A stretch of DNA of 64,000 nucleotides from JAWLCA01 sp041687395 (lineage in GTDB: Bacteria > Pseudomonadota > Alphaproteobacteria > Rhodobacterales > Rhodobacteraceae). Every line of letters begins with the position of its first letter. Within the stretch, counting starts at the first letter, position 1. This document shows positions 14,895 to 23,362 of the stretch, piece after piece. The notes under the pieces are model-generated. The model had not been told where the DNA came from. It was given only the letters and a program-made list of their open reading frames with translations, and searched no databases. The stretch covers positions 58,552-122,551 of the forward strand of contig JAWLCA010000013.1 of NCBI GenBank assembly GCA_041687395.1, read 5' to 3'. Made by a program: the position numbers and the translations under genes.

Positions 14895-16085
14895 CTACGC
14901 TTCGCCACGCAAACCGCCGAGGAAGCCGATGGCGGCGCCCATCATGCCCTCCCACGCCGGGTCTTGCGGCAGGGGAACGTGATTGCGGCTGTCGATCACG
15001 ACCAGTTGCGCCCCCGGTATCCCGGCCGCCAGCATCCGGCCCTGCGACAGCGGATGCACGGCGTCGCCCTGCGCATGGATCACCAGCACCGGCGCGCGGA
15101 CCCGGTCCAGCAGGTCGGTCACGTCGAATCCGTCGATGGCCCGGCGCAGCGCCACGGCATTTTCGGCGCTGGCCGAGGAAAGCTGCATCCGCACCAACCC
15201 GCTCCGTTCTTCTGCGTTGGCGTCTGGCATGAAAAGCGTGGCGAAGGAGTCGGCGAAGGCGCTGGACCGCCCCCAGCCCTCGCGCACCATGGTCAGCACG
15301 GCCTCGGCAGTGGCGCGCTCCTCGGCCGTGCCGCGCACGGCGCGGCCTTGGGCGTAGCCGCCATACAGCACCAGGCCCGAGATGCGGTCGGGATGGGCGA
15401 CGGCATAGGCGATGCTGACCGGCACGCCCTGCGAGGCGGCGAAGATCGGAAAGCGGTCCAGGTCTGCGGCGTCCGCCACCGCGCCCAGATCCGCCACCAG
15501 TGCCGCCAACCCATAGGCGGGCGGCGCCGCGTCAGACAGCCCGGTGCCGCGCTGATCGTAGCGGGTGACGCTGGACTGCGCCCCCAGACGGTCCAGCAGC
15601 GGCCGCCAGATCGGGCTTTTCCAGTCCTCTTCCAGATGGGTCAGAAAGTGTCCGGCGCGCAGCAGCGGCGGCCCCTGCCCCGTCGTCGCATAGGCGATGC
15701 GCGTGCCGTCCGCCGACCGGGCCACGCGGATGCGCTGCGCCCGATCTGCCGCTGCAGCGGGTGGGCCGGCTGGCGCATCGGTGGACACGGGGGGCAGGAA
15801 CCGGAACCCGCAGCGGGGCACGGTTTCCAGCATGGTCTGCGTGCGCCCACTGTCCCCCAGCGCCCGGCGCAGCGCCGCGATCCGTGACGACAGCGCGGCG
15901 TCGGAGACGATCCGCCCATGCCAGATCTCCTGAAAGATGCGGTCCTGCGTCACCAGCTCGCCCGGATGGTGGACGAACAACGCCAGCAGGTCGAACACCT
16001 GCGGCTCCAGCGCGACACGTACGCCGGCGCGGCTAAACTCATGCGCCACAAGGTCAAGCGCGCAGTCGGCGAAGCGGTAGATCAT
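14895..16085 (-). CDS. Winged-helix DNA-binding domain fused to alpha/beta hydrolase
   Basis: A 396-residue two-domain protein. Residues 1-98 form an OmpR/CadC-type winged helix (ALEPQVFDLLALFVHHPGEL, then ALSSRIAALRRALGD and a TVPRCGFRF wing). Residues about 118-396 form an alpha/beta hydrolase with nucleophile Ser218 in AASQG, an acidic residue in HAQGD and the catalytic histidine in SRNHVPL. No transmembrane segment separates them, unlike CadC or ToxR. The hydrolase may act as a ligand sensor or remain enzymatic. The ATG at 16085 begins the winged helix, so the longer frame is not used. Confidence 0.85.
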   Translation of the reverse strand: MIYRFADCALDLVAHEFSRAGVRVALEPQVFDLLALFVHHPGELVTQDRIFQEIWHGRIVSDAALSSRIAALRRALGDSGRTQTMLETVPRCGFRFLPPVSTDAPAGPPAAAADRAQRIRVARSADGTRIAYATTGQGPPLLRAGHFLTHLEEDWKSPIWRPLLDRLGAQSSVTRYDQRGTGLSDAAPPAYGLAALVADLGAVADAADLDRFPIFAASQGVPVSIAYAVAHPDRISGLVLYGGYAQGRAVRGTAEERATAEAVLTMVREGWGRSSAFADSFATLFMPDANAEERSGLVRMQLSSASAENAVALRRAIDGFDVTDLLDRVRAPVLVIHAQGDAVHPLSQGRMLAAGIPGAQLVVIDSRNHVPLPQDPAWEGMMGAAIGFLGGLRGEA

Positions 16086-16250
16086 CGGCACAACATAGCA
16101 CGCCGACAAGCGGCCGTGCGCCACTTCGCGCGGATAGGGCCGCAGATTCCACGACTTCTGCAGAGATTCTCTGGAGTTTCCTCAGCGACGCTTCAAGCGC
16201 GCCCCGGACAGTCGCGCGATCCTGTCCGCAGTACAACGGGAGGATGAGCG

Positions 16251-16436
16251 ATGGACAAGGTTGAACAGCCGAAGATCCGTCGACGCGCCAACGGATCCAT
16301 CGATACCGACAGCTATGTCGACCGCGGGGCCGATGTGCGGGCAAGGGCGGCGCAGGCGCTGATCCGCGCCGCGGTATCGCGGCTGGGGCGAATCTGGTGG
16401 CCAGCGGCTCGGGACCGGGGCCTGCGAAACGGGTGA
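16251..16436 (+). CDS. Small basic conserved-type protein, 61 aa
   Basis: A 61-residue, Arg/Ala-rich protein with a well-placed GGGAGGA ribosome site before the ATG. Its IDTDSYVDRGADVRARAAQ segment resembles short uncharacterised Rhodobacterales proteins with an IDT-x-FY motif, recalled loosely. No signal peptide or membrane helix is seen; the C-terminus RIWWPAARDR is basic and aromatic. The leader carries a perfect 7-bp hairpin CGGACAG/CTGTCCG (16205-16228). Function unknown. Confidence 0.6.
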   Translation: MDKVEQPKIRRRANGSIDTDSYVDRGADVRARAAQALIRAAVSRLGRIWWPAARDRGLRNG

Positions 16437-16513
16437 GGCGGGTCGCCTGCGGTGGCAGCGGTCCGGGCCGCGGACGCGCGGCCCGCGATGGGACGTGCGG
16501 GCGCTTGCCCCCC

Positions 16514-17230
16514 CTATTCCGCCGCGCGGTCGGGGCGGTGTGGCAGCACTTCGGGCGGTTTGCGCGGATCCTTGGGGTTCGGGTAGACGAGGCCCGCCGA
16601 GATCACCAGCTTCGCCGCATCCTCGACCGACATCTCAAGATAGATCAGGTCGGCAACCGGCACGAACAGCAGGAAGCCCGAAGTCGGGTTCGGCGTCGTG
16701 GGCAGGAAGACGCTGGCCACCGGCCCCCCCAGATCGCCGCGGTCGACAAGGCTGCCCGCGATCTCGCCCTTGGCGTTGGTCGAGATGAAGCCGATCGCCC
16801 AGATCCCGCGGCGGGGATATTCCACCAGAACCGCGCGGTCGAACGAGGTTTCGCTTTGGGCAAAGACCGTCTCGGCGATCTGTTTCAACCCGTTGTAGAG
16901 AGAGCGGACAACGGGCATCCGGTCCACGATCCGTTCGCCGAAATGGATCATCTGCCGCCCGATCAGGCCCTTGGCCAGCCACCCCACCAGGATCGTGAAG
17001 ATCAGGAAGATGATCACGCCCGCGCCGCGGATGTCGTAGCCGGTCAGGAAGAAGGGGTGGTAGCGGTCGGGCACGAAGGGCAGGACGAGGTCGTCGATCC
17101 AGCCGATCGCGCTCCATATCAGATAGAGTGTCAGGCTGATCGGCAGCACGACCACGAGGCCGGTGAGGAAATTGGCCCTGAAGCCGCCCAGCAGGCCGCG
17201 CTTCTTGCCGTGGGGGTCGTGTTCAGTCAT
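16514..17230 (-). CDS. DUF502 family membrane protein
   Basis: A 238-residue protein with two N-terminal membrane segments (FLTGLVVVLPISLTLYLIW and GAGVIIFLIFTILVGWL). These are followed by GERIVDRMPVVRSLYNGLKQ, SFDRAVLVEYPRRGIWAIGF and VFLPTTPNPTSGFL, which are DUF502 signatures. Function is not established for bacteria; a plant homologue (COV) affects vascular patterning. A 30-bp stretch of strong GC hairpin (GGGCCGC/GCGGCCC) lies after the stop without a T-run. It appears monocistronic. Confidence 0.88.
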   Translation of the reverse strand: MTEHDPHGKKRGLLGGFRANFLTGLVVVLPISLTLYLIWSAIGWIDDLVLPFVPDRYHPFFLTGYDIRGAGVIIFLIFTILVGWLAKGLIGRQMIHFGERIVDRMPVVRSLYNGLKQIAETVFAQSETSFDRAVLVEYPRRGIWAIGFISTNAKGEIAGSLVDRGDLGGPVASVFLPTTPNPTSGFLLFVPVADLIYLEMSVEDAAKLVISAGLVYPNPKDPRKPPEVLPHRPDRAAE

Positions 17231-17285
17231 TGGTCGTCCGCCGGATGCATGCCGGCGGAATGTAGTCGTGCGGCCCGCAAGCTAC

Positions 17286-17329
17286 AATGACGGTCGCGCC
17301 ACTATAGAATGACGGTCGCGCCACTATAG
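17286..17329. repeat. Perfect 22-bp tandem duplication over the psuG stop codon
   Basis: The 22-bp unit AATGACGGTCGCGCCACTAT plus AG occurs twice head to tail at 17286-17307 and 17308-17329 with no mismatch. The second copy contains the psuG stop codon (minus strand), so the duplication copied the last codons and stop into the 3' flank without altering the protein. Confidence 0.95.
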
Positions 17330-18232
17330 CAGGTGCCGGGCGATCCCGGCCGCAAGGCGCGCGTTGTTCTTCACCAGCGCGATGTTGGCCGCCAGCGTCG
17401 CGCCCCCTGTCAACTCGTACAGGCGATCCAGCAGGAAGGGCGTGACCGCCTTGGCCGCGATGCCGTGCGCGGCGGCCTCGGTCAGGGCGCGGTCGATCAG
17501 CGGGGCGAGATCGGCCTGCGGGATCTCGTGTTCGGCCGGGATCGGGTTGGCGACCAGCTGGCCGCCCGGCAGGCCAAGGCGGGCACGCATCACATGGGCG
17601 GCGGCGATCTCTTCGGCGCTGTCCAGCCGCAGGGGCGCGCGCAGGCCCGCGCTGCGCGACCAGAAGGCCGGCAGATCGTCCTGCCCATGGGCGATCACCG
17701 GCACGCCCAGGGTTTCCAGCACCTCGTAAGTCTTGGGCAGGTCGAGCATCGCCTTGGCCCCGGCCGCGACGACCGTCACCGGGGTCTGCGCCAGTTCCTG
17801 CAGGTCGGCCGAGATGTCGAAGCTGCCTTCCGCCCCGCGATGCACCCCGCCGATGCCGCCGGTGGCAAAGACCGGTATGCCCGCCAGCCGAGCGCAGATC
17901 ATCGTCGCTGCGACGGTGGTGGCCCCCATCCGGCCCGAGGTGAGACAGGCGGCCAGATCCGCGCGCGACAGTTTCATCACGCCCTGGGCCTGGGCCAGCG
18001 CCTCCAGCTCGTCGCCGGTCAGGCCCACGTGGATCTGCCCGCCAAGCACCGCGATGGTGGCGGGGACGGCACCCGCGGCGCGCACCTCCTCCTCGACCGC
18101 CTGGGCGGTGGTCAGGTTGTCGGGAAAGGGCATCCCGTGGGTGATGATGGTCGATTCCAGCGCCACGACGGGGCGGCCGGCGGCGCGGGCGTCGGCCACC
18201 TCGTGCGAGAAGTTCAGGGGCGCTCCGGTCAT
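17324..18232 (-). CDS. psuG: Pseudouridine-5'-phosphate glycosidase
   Basis: A 302-residue PsuG. The diagnostic stretches are VALESTIITHGMPFP, TIAVLGGQIHVGLT, LSRADLAACLTSGRMGATT, IPVFATGGIGGVHRG and LDLPKTYEVLETLGVPV. The enzyme splits the C-C bond of pseudouridine 5'-phosphate to uracil and ribose 5-phosphate. The ATG at 18232 overlaps the stop of the psuK gene (ATGA), forming a coupled pair. Length fits the family. Confidence 0.95.
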   Translation of the reverse strand: MTGAPLNFSHEVADARAAGRPVVALESTIITHGMPFPDNLTTAQAVEEEVRAAGAVPATIAVLGGQIHVGLTGDELEALAQAQGVMKLSRADLAACLTSGRMGATTVAATMICARLAGIPVFATGGIGGVHRGAEGSFDISADLQELAQTPVTVVAAGAKAMLDLPKTYEVLETLGVPVIAHGQDDLPAFWSRSAGLRAPLRLDSAEEIAAAHVMRARLGLPGGQLVANPIPAEHEIPQADLAPLIDRALTEAAAHGIAAKAVTPFLLDRLYELTGGATLAANIALVKNNARLAAGIARHLL

Positions 18233-19119
18233 GCGATGTCTCCCGAGACGTAGTCGGCTGCGGATTGCAGCGCGCGGTGAAGGGCGGCGGCGCGGTCGGC
18301 CGCCGCCCGTTGGGCGGCGATATGGGCGGCCATGAAGGTGTCGCCCGCCCCGGTCACGCGGGTGACCAGTACCTGCGGCGGCGGGGCACAGATTACGCCG
18401 TCGGCGGTGCCATCCGCGGCCAGACGCCCCCCATCCGTCACCAGCGCGCGCATGGCGCCGCGCGCGACCAGTGCCGTCGCAGCGGCATCGGCGCTGTCGA
18501 AGCGGGTCTGGCAGAGGATCCCGGCCTCTTCCAGATTGACGTAGAGTGTCGCGCGGGCCCCGTGCAGGAACGGCAGCAGCCGCTCGGCCTTGCCGGGGCT
18601 GGCGGGGGCCACGCGCAGATCGGCGGCGGCGAACAGGGGCGAGACGGCGATGTCGTGCAGAAGCGCCTCGGTCAGGTTGCCATCCAGCACGATGGGGCCC
18701 GACCAAGGCGCGGCGGCCGAGCCCAGCCTCCCATCGGAGAGCGGGCGGAGGATCTTGTCGCCTGCAGCTTCCAGCGAGTGCGCGTCGGCAATCGCGGCGA
18801 TCAGGCCGTTCGCGCCCTCGACCGCCATGTACCGATCGGTGGGCAGGTCGTCGGACAGGTAGATGTGATCCGTGACCAGCCCCATCCGGGCGCAGGCGGC
18901 AAGGAGTTCAGTCCCCTCCTCGTCCCGGCCGATGGTGGTCAGGAGCGCGGGCGTCAGGTCGAAGCGGCGGAGCGTCATGGCGATGTTCAGCGCCACTCCG
19001 CCGGGCAGCCGGGTGATCCGGCCCGGCACGTCGGAGCCCACCCGCATTGTCGCTGCCGAGCGGCCGATCACGTCCCACAGGACCGATCCAATACACAGGA
19101 TATCGGGCGCGGCGCTCAT
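18229..19119 (-). CDS. psuK: PfkB-family kinase, pseudouridine kinase
   Basis: A 296-residue PfkB/ribokinase-family kinase. The N-terminal CIGSVLWDVIGR, PGGVALNIAMTLRRF, and the C-terminal VTRVTGAGDTFMAAH with the catalytic Asp support the family. Being coupled to psuG it most likely phosphorylates pseudouridine to its 5'-phosphate, supplying the glycosidase. The TetR gene ends 25 bp upstream on the same strand, so the three genes probably form one operon. Confidence 0.92.
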   Translation of the reverse strand: MSAAPDILCIGSVLWDVIGRSAATMRVGSDVPGRITRLPGGVALNIAMTLRRFDLTPALLTTIGRDEEGTELLAACARMGLVTDHIYLSDDLPTDRYMAVEGANGLIAAIADAHSLEAAGDKILRPLSDGRLGSAAAPWSGPIVLDGNLTEALLHDIAVSPLFAAADLRVAPASPGKAERLLPFLHGARATLYVNLEEAGILCQTRFDSADAAATALVARGAMRALVTDGGRLAADGTADGVICAPPPQVLVTRVTGAGDTFMAAHIAAQRAAADRAAALHRALQSAADYVSGDIA

Positions 19120-19144
19120 GCCGCTTTGTCGCGCGGGCAGACCG

Positions 19145-19768
19145 TCAAGGCAAGGCCTGGAACAGCACCCGAACCATGTCGCGGAACAGGAGCACCTGCC
19201 GCGGCAGCACGTGCGGCTCGCGCGTGGCTCTGGATACGATGATACCGCCCTCGCAGATCGCGGACATCATGTCGCCGAGCGCGTCGCAATCGACGGGCGT
19301 TCGCGGCGGATAGTGATCTGCGATTTCGCGGAACATGGCGCTGAACCGCGCGCGCCACCCCAGGATCGCGTGCCGGTTGATCTCGCGCACGTCGGCGTCG
19401 AACAGACGGTCCTGATAGCACGCCGTCGCGATCAGACAGCCCGGATGCCCGCCGGGAATGTCCTCGAACAACTCTGCCAGCAGCTTGAGTCCGACAAGCA
19501 TGGTCTGCAGGGGGTCACCCGTCAGCTCGCGTGCGCGGCCGAAAAGGTCGTCGAAGATGCGGTTCTCTTCCGCAATGTACCGGTCGATCAGGGCCCGGGC
19601 GAGCGCGTTCTTGTCGGGGAAATGGTAGAAAAAGCCCCCCTTGGTGATCTCGACCGCAGCCACGATCTCTTCGATCGACGTCGCCTCGAACCCCTTGGCC
19701 AATACGGCCTCTTGCGCCACGTCGAGGATGCGCTGGCGTGTGGATGTGCCCCGAAGGTTGGTGTTCAT
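19145..19768 (-). CDS. TetR-family transcriptional regulator
   Basis: A 207-residue regulator with an N-terminal TetR helix-turn-helix (STRQRILDVAQEAVLAKG, then ITKGGFFYHFPDKNAL). The C-terminal ligand domain includes HPGCLIATACYQD. The ATG at 19768 has GGAAGG upstream; an in-frame start 21 bp earlier lacks this. It heads the psuK-psuG run and is divergent from the homocysteine-methyltransferase-like gene, so it may control either or both. An imperfect palindrome just upstream (19780-19798) is a plausible operator. Confidence 0.87.
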   Translation of the reverse strand: MNTNLRGTSTRQRILDVAQEAVLAKGFEATSIEEIVAAVEITKGGFFYHFPDKNALARALIDRYIAEENRIFDDLFGRARELTGDPLQTMLVGLKLLAELFEDIPGGHPGCLIATACYQDRLFDADVREINRHAILGWRARFSAMFREIADHYPPRTPVDCDALGDMMSAICEGGIIVSRATREPHVLPRQVLLFRDMVRVLFQALP

Positions 19769-19779
19769 CGCCCTTCCTT

Positions 19780-19798
19780 TCTGGACCAATGGTACAGA
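19780..19798. promoter_or_regulatory. Putative TetR operator
   Basis: TCTGGACCAATGGTACAGA is an inverted repeat with 8-bp arms (one mismatch) around a 3-bp centre, starting 12 bp upstream of the TetR start codon in the divergent spacer. Use by the adjacent TetR protein is inferred from position only. Confidence 0.4.
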
Positions 19799-19954
19799 AA
19801 CCGGCTGCCACCCTTTACACCTGCGATGGGAGGTAACCCCACCGTCTTGAATTCACTTCCTAAAAAAAACACTCGCCACCTGACCACCGGTTCAATGGAT
19901 TGAGAGGCAAAATCGACGCTAGATCATCGTGCCCCAACAGGATGGAGAACGGAG

Positions 19955-20905
19955 ATGACAATTGCAAGGGAACGGATGCTGGCGCGCATCGGCAAGCAAC
20001 TGTGGCTTACGGAAGGCGGTCTGGAGACCGAACTGGTCTTTCACGACGGGATCGAGCTGCCGCACTTCGCAGCCTTTACGCTGCTGGAAAGTGTCGCGGG
20101 CCGCGCGAGGCTTGCGCGCTATGCCATGGGGTATCTGGAGGCTGCGGCGGAGTTGGGGCGCGGATTTATCCTCGACACCCAGACTTGGCGCGCCAGCCAC
20201 GGCTGGGGTGCGAAGATGGGCTTGACGGCCGCGCGCATCGCCGAGATCAACGCAGACGCCACGCAATTCCTGCAGGACTTGCGGGCCCGGCGCGGGGCGC
20301 AGGCAAGGCACATCCTTGTCAACGGGATCATCGGTCCCGTGGGCGACGGCTACGCGCCGGATCGGCAGATGACCGTGGCCGCTGCGCAGGCCTACCACCA
20401 GCCGCAGGTGTCGGCCCTTGCCGCGGCTCGGGTGGACTTGGCGACAGCGATGACGATGACGCATGTCGAGGAAGCCATCGGCGTGACGCTTGCCGCGCGC
20501 GCGGCGCGGGTGCCCTTTGTCTGCTCGTTCACGGTGGAGACGGACGGTCACCTGCCGTCCGGCATGGCGCTGGAAGAGGCGATCGCCCGCGTCGATGCGG
20601 TCACTTCTGGCTGGCCGATGTGGTTCGGGATCAACTGCGCCCATCCCGAACACTTCCGCGACCGGCTGAGGGGCGACTGGGTGGCGCGGATCGGGGCGCT
20701 GCGGGCGAATGCCTCGCGCAAGAGCCACGCGGAACTGGACGCATCGGGGGAACTGGATGCCGGCGATCCCCATGAACTGGGGCAGGATTACGCTGCGCTG
20801 AGGCATCTTCTTCCTGGCCTGCGCGTGATCGGCGGGTGCTGTGGCACGGATCTGCGGCACATCATGGCCATCGGCGGGGCCTGCAATCACCGCAAGGCAG
20901 CATGA
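19955..20905 (+). CDS. Homocysteine S-methyltransferase family protein
   Basis: A 316-residue homocysteine-methyltransferase-fold protein. It has LTEGGLETELVFHDG near the start, and the zinc ligands are visible as the cysteine of FGINCAHP and the paired cysteines of GGCCGTD near the C-terminus. Family members move methyl groups from S-methylmethionine, betaines or similar donors to homocysteine or another thiol. The donor is unknown. It is divergent from the TetR-psuKG operon and followed 10 bp later by a GNAT gene, so the pair is probably cotranscribed. Confidence 0.87.
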   Translation: MTIARERMLARIGKQLWLTEGGLETELVFHDGIELPHFAAFTLLESVAGRARLARYAMGYLEAAAELGRGFILDTQTWRASHGWGAKMGLTAARIAEINADATQFLQDLRARRGAQARHILVNGIIGPVGDGYAPDRQMTVAAAQAYHQPQVSALAAARVDLATAMTMTHVEEAIGVTLAARAARVPFVCSFTVETDGHLPSGMALEEAIARVDAVTSGWPMWFGINCAHPEHFRDRLRGDWVARIGALRANASRKSHAELDASGELDAGDPHELGQDYAALRHLLPGLRVIGGCCGTDLRHIMAIGGACNHRKAA

Positions 20906-20915
20906 GGACGTCGAG

Positions 20916-21494
20916 ATGGCAGAAATCACGACCCGCCCCGCCACACCGGCCGACTGCGCCGATCTGGCTCGCCTGATCGATCTGGCCGGCGAGGGGCTTC
21001 CGCGGCTGCTATGGTCCCGGATGGCAGAGCCGGGAGAGGATGTCTGGGACGTGGGCGCACGACGTGCGGCGCGCGACGAGGGCAGTTTCAGCTGGCGGAA
21101 CGCGCGCATCGCAGAGGTCGACGGTCAGGTCGCCGGCGCCATCGTGACCTATCGTGTGGGCGCGCCAGAGCCGGTGGAGGACCTGCCGCAGGAGGTGCGC
21201 AGCCTGCAGGTTCTGGAAGATCTGGTGCCGGGAACGCGCTACGTGAACGTGCTGGCCGCTTACGCGCCGTTTCGCGGCGGGGGGATTGGCACGCGCCTTC
21301 TGGCCGAGGTCGAGGATGGCGACATGTCGATCATCGTGGCCGACCGGAACCTGCCGGCAGTGCGCCTCTATCTTGCCACCGGCTATGTCGAACAGGCCCG
21401 CGCGCCGGTTGAGGGAGACTGGGGTTGCGAAAGCCGCGAATGGGTGCTGCTGACCAAGCGGGCGGCCCTTGCCAAGGGTGGTGGAACGGCGTAA
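20916..21494 (+). CDS. GNAT-family N-acetyltransferase
   Basis: A 192-residue acyltransferase. The acetyl-CoA loop is visible as FRGGGIGTRLL, preceded by YVNVLAAYA (strand 4), and the later VRLYLATGYVEQAR is the usual C-terminal GNAT segment. N-terminal ITTRPATPADCADLA is typical. The acceptor is unknown. It sits directly behind the homocysteine-methyltransferase-like gene. Confidence 0.87.
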   Translation: MAEITTRPATPADCADLARLIDLAGEGLPRLLWSRMAEPGEDVWDVGARRAARDEGSFSWRNARIAEVDGQVAGAIVTYRVGAPEPVEDLPQEVRSLQVLEDLVPGTRYVNVLAAYAPFRGGGIGTRLLAEVEDGDMSIIVADRNLPAVRLYLATGYVEQARAPVEGDWGCESREWVLLTKRAALAKGGGTA

Positions 21495-21530
21495 AGCGCG
21501 CGTACTTCACAGGCTGGGTGAGGGCCTGAC

Positions 21531-21612
21531 GGGGGAGACATCCCCGCAGGTCCACCGGTTGGGGGAAACCCTGAAACACCCTGCCGAGGCGCAAACCGGA
21601 AAGGAAATGGAC
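21531..21612 (+). promoter_or_regulatory. Candidate structured leader of rpsB
   Basis: The leader contains the stem GGGGA/TCCCC with a GACA loop (21532-21545). CCGGTT (21555-21560) can pair with AACCGG (21594-21599), immediately before the AAGGAA ribosome site. This could form a pseudoknot-like fold that hides the site, as in autoregulatory S2 leaders. No Rfam match could be run. Confidence 0.35.
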
Positions 21613-22380
21613 ATGGCGCTCCCCGATTTCTCCATGCGTCAGCTGCTTGAAGCTGGCGTTCACTACGGCCACCAGACGCAACGCTGGAACCCCCGCATGG
21701 GCGAGTTCATCTACGGCGCGCGCAACGGCATCCACATCATCGACCTGACGCAGACCGTTCCGATGATGGATGCCGCACTTCAGGTGGTGCGCGACACCGT
21801 GGCCAAGGGCGGCCGCATCCTGTTCGTCGGCACCAAGCGGCAGGCCCAGAAGCCGATCGCCGAGGCGGCCGAGAAATGCGCCCAGTACTACATGAACCAC
21901 CGCTGGCTGGGCGGTACGCTGACGAACTGGAAGACCGTGTCACAGTCGATCCAGCGCCTCAAGCAGATCGACGAGATTCTGGGCGGCGGCGCAGAAGGCA
22001 TGACCAAGAAGGAACGCCTGGGCCTTGAGCGGGAACAGGGCAAGCTGCAGGCCTCGCTTGGTGGTATCCGCGAGATGGGTGGTGTGCCTGACCTTCTGTT
22101 CGTGATCGACGTCAACAAGGAAGACCTGGCCGTTCTGGAGGCCCGTAAGCTGGGCATCCCGGTCGTCGCCGTGGTCGACACCAACTGCTCGCCTGACGGG
22201 GTAGACTACATCATCCCCGGCAACGATGACGCCGCCCGTGCCATCGGTCTGTATTGCGACCTGGCAGCGCGTGCCGCCCTTGACGGCATGTCCGCGCAGC
22301 TTGGTGCCGCAGGCGTCGATCTTGGCGCACTGGAAGAGGCACCCGCCGAGGAAGCCGTCGCCGATACCGAACGGGCCTGA
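21613..22380 (+). CDS. rpsB: 30S ribosomal protein S2
   Basis: A 255-residue S2 protein. MALPDFSMRQLLEAGVHYGH, RWNPRMGEFIYGARNGIHII, RWLGGTLTNWKTVSQSI and PVVAVVDTNCSPDGVDYIIPGNDDA (split here only for length) are universal S2 landmarks. It binds 16S rRNA in the small subunit and is required for S1 binding. The ATG at 21613 is chosen over 21607 because GGA lies at 8-nt spacing and the family starts MALPDFSM. tsf follows 71 bp later. Confidence 0.98.
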   Translation: MALPDFSMRQLLEAGVHYGHQTQRWNPRMGEFIYGARNGIHIIDLTQTVPMMDAALQVVRDTVAKGGRILFVGTKRQAQKPIAEAAEKCAQYYMNHRWLGGTLTNWKTVSQSIQRLKQIDEILGGGAEGMTKKERLGLEREQGKLQASLGGIREMGGVPDLLFVIDVNKEDLAVLEARKLGIPVVAVVDTNCSPDGVDYIIPGNDDAARAIGLYCDLAARAALDGMSAQLGAAGVDLGALEEAPAEEAVADTERA

Positions 22381-22451
22381 GGCCGTTCACATCACTGTCG
22401 CAGGGCAGGGATACCCCCGCCCGGCACAACCTATTTGCAAGGAGAGCCAAG

Positions 22452-23327
22452 ATGGCGATCACCGCTCAGATGGTGAAAGAGCTGCGCGACACCACCGGCG
22501 CAGGCATGATGGACGCGAAGAAGGCCCTGACCGAAACCAGCGGCGACATGGAAGCCGCGGTGGACTGGCTGCGGACCAAGGGCTTGGCGAAAGCCGCGAA
22601 GAAATCCGGCCGCATCGCGGCCGAGGGCCTCGTCGGCGTGGCCGTCGAGGGCGGCCGCGGGGTTGCGGTCGAGGTGAACTCGGAAACCGATTTCGTCGGC
22701 AAAAACGCCGAATTTCAGGCGATGGTGCGCGACATCACCGGCACCGCGCTGGGCGTGTCGGACATCGACGCGCTGAAGGCCGCCGATCTGGGCGGCAAGC
22801 CTGTCGAAACGGTCCTGACCGACGCCATCGCCAAGATCGGCGAGAACATGACCCTGCGCCGGATGGAGGCGATCGAGGGCGAGACGGTCGTGTCCTATGT
22901 CCACAACGCGGCCGCCGACGGCCTCGGCAAGATCGGCGTTCTGGTTGCGCTGAAAGGCACCGACAACGGCATCGGCAAGCAGATCGCCATGCACGTCGCG
23001 GCCACCAGCCCGGCCTCGCTGTCCGAGGCCGACCTGGACCCCGCTCTGATCGAGCGTGAGAAGGCCGTGCTCAGCGAACAGGCCCGCGAAAGCGGCAAGC
23101 CCGAAGCGGTGATCGAGAAGATGATCGTCGGCCGCATGGCAAAGTTCTTCGAGGAAGTCACGCTGCTGGGCCAGAAGTTCGTCATCAACCCCGACGTGAC
23201 CGTCGGTCAGGCCGCCAAGGATGCGGGCGTGGAAGTGACCGGCTTCGTCCGCATGGCCGTGGGCGAAGGCATCGAGAAAAAAGAAGAGGACTTCGCCGCC
23301 GAGGTCGCAAAGACCCTGGCCGGCTGA
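22452..23327 (+). CDS. tsf: Elongation factor Ts
   Basis: A 291-residue EF-Ts. The N-terminal VKELRDTTGAGMMDAKKAL UBA-like segment, AEGLVGVAVEGGRG, VEVNSETDFVGKN and the MHVAATSP segment are diagnostic. It recycles EF-Tu by releasing GDP. AAGGAG precedes the ATG. The rpsB-tsf pair ends at a strong intrinsic terminator. Confidence 0.98.
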   Translation: MAITAQMVKELRDTTGAGMMDAKKALTETSGDMEAAVDWLRTKGLAKAAKKSGRIAAEGLVGVAVEGGRGVAVEVNSETDFVGKNAEFQAMVRDITGTALGVSDIDALKAADLGGKPVETVLTDAIAKIGENMTLRRMEAIEGETVVSYVHNAAADGLGKIGVLVALKGTDNGIGKQIAMHVAATSPASLSEADLDPALIEREKAVLSEQARESGKPEAVIEKMIVGRMAKFFEEVTLLGQKFVINPDVTVGQAAKDAGVEVTGFVRMAVGEGIEKKEEDFAAEVAKTLAG

Positions 23328-23362
23328 GGACCCGCAACGGGGTCGCCAGACCCCGGACCTTG

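Noticed and set aside
19799..19954. SAM or SAH riboswitch before the homocysteine-methyltransferase-like gene
   Set aside because: No match to the SAM-II or SAH consensus; the sequence is better explained by promoter and operator sites.
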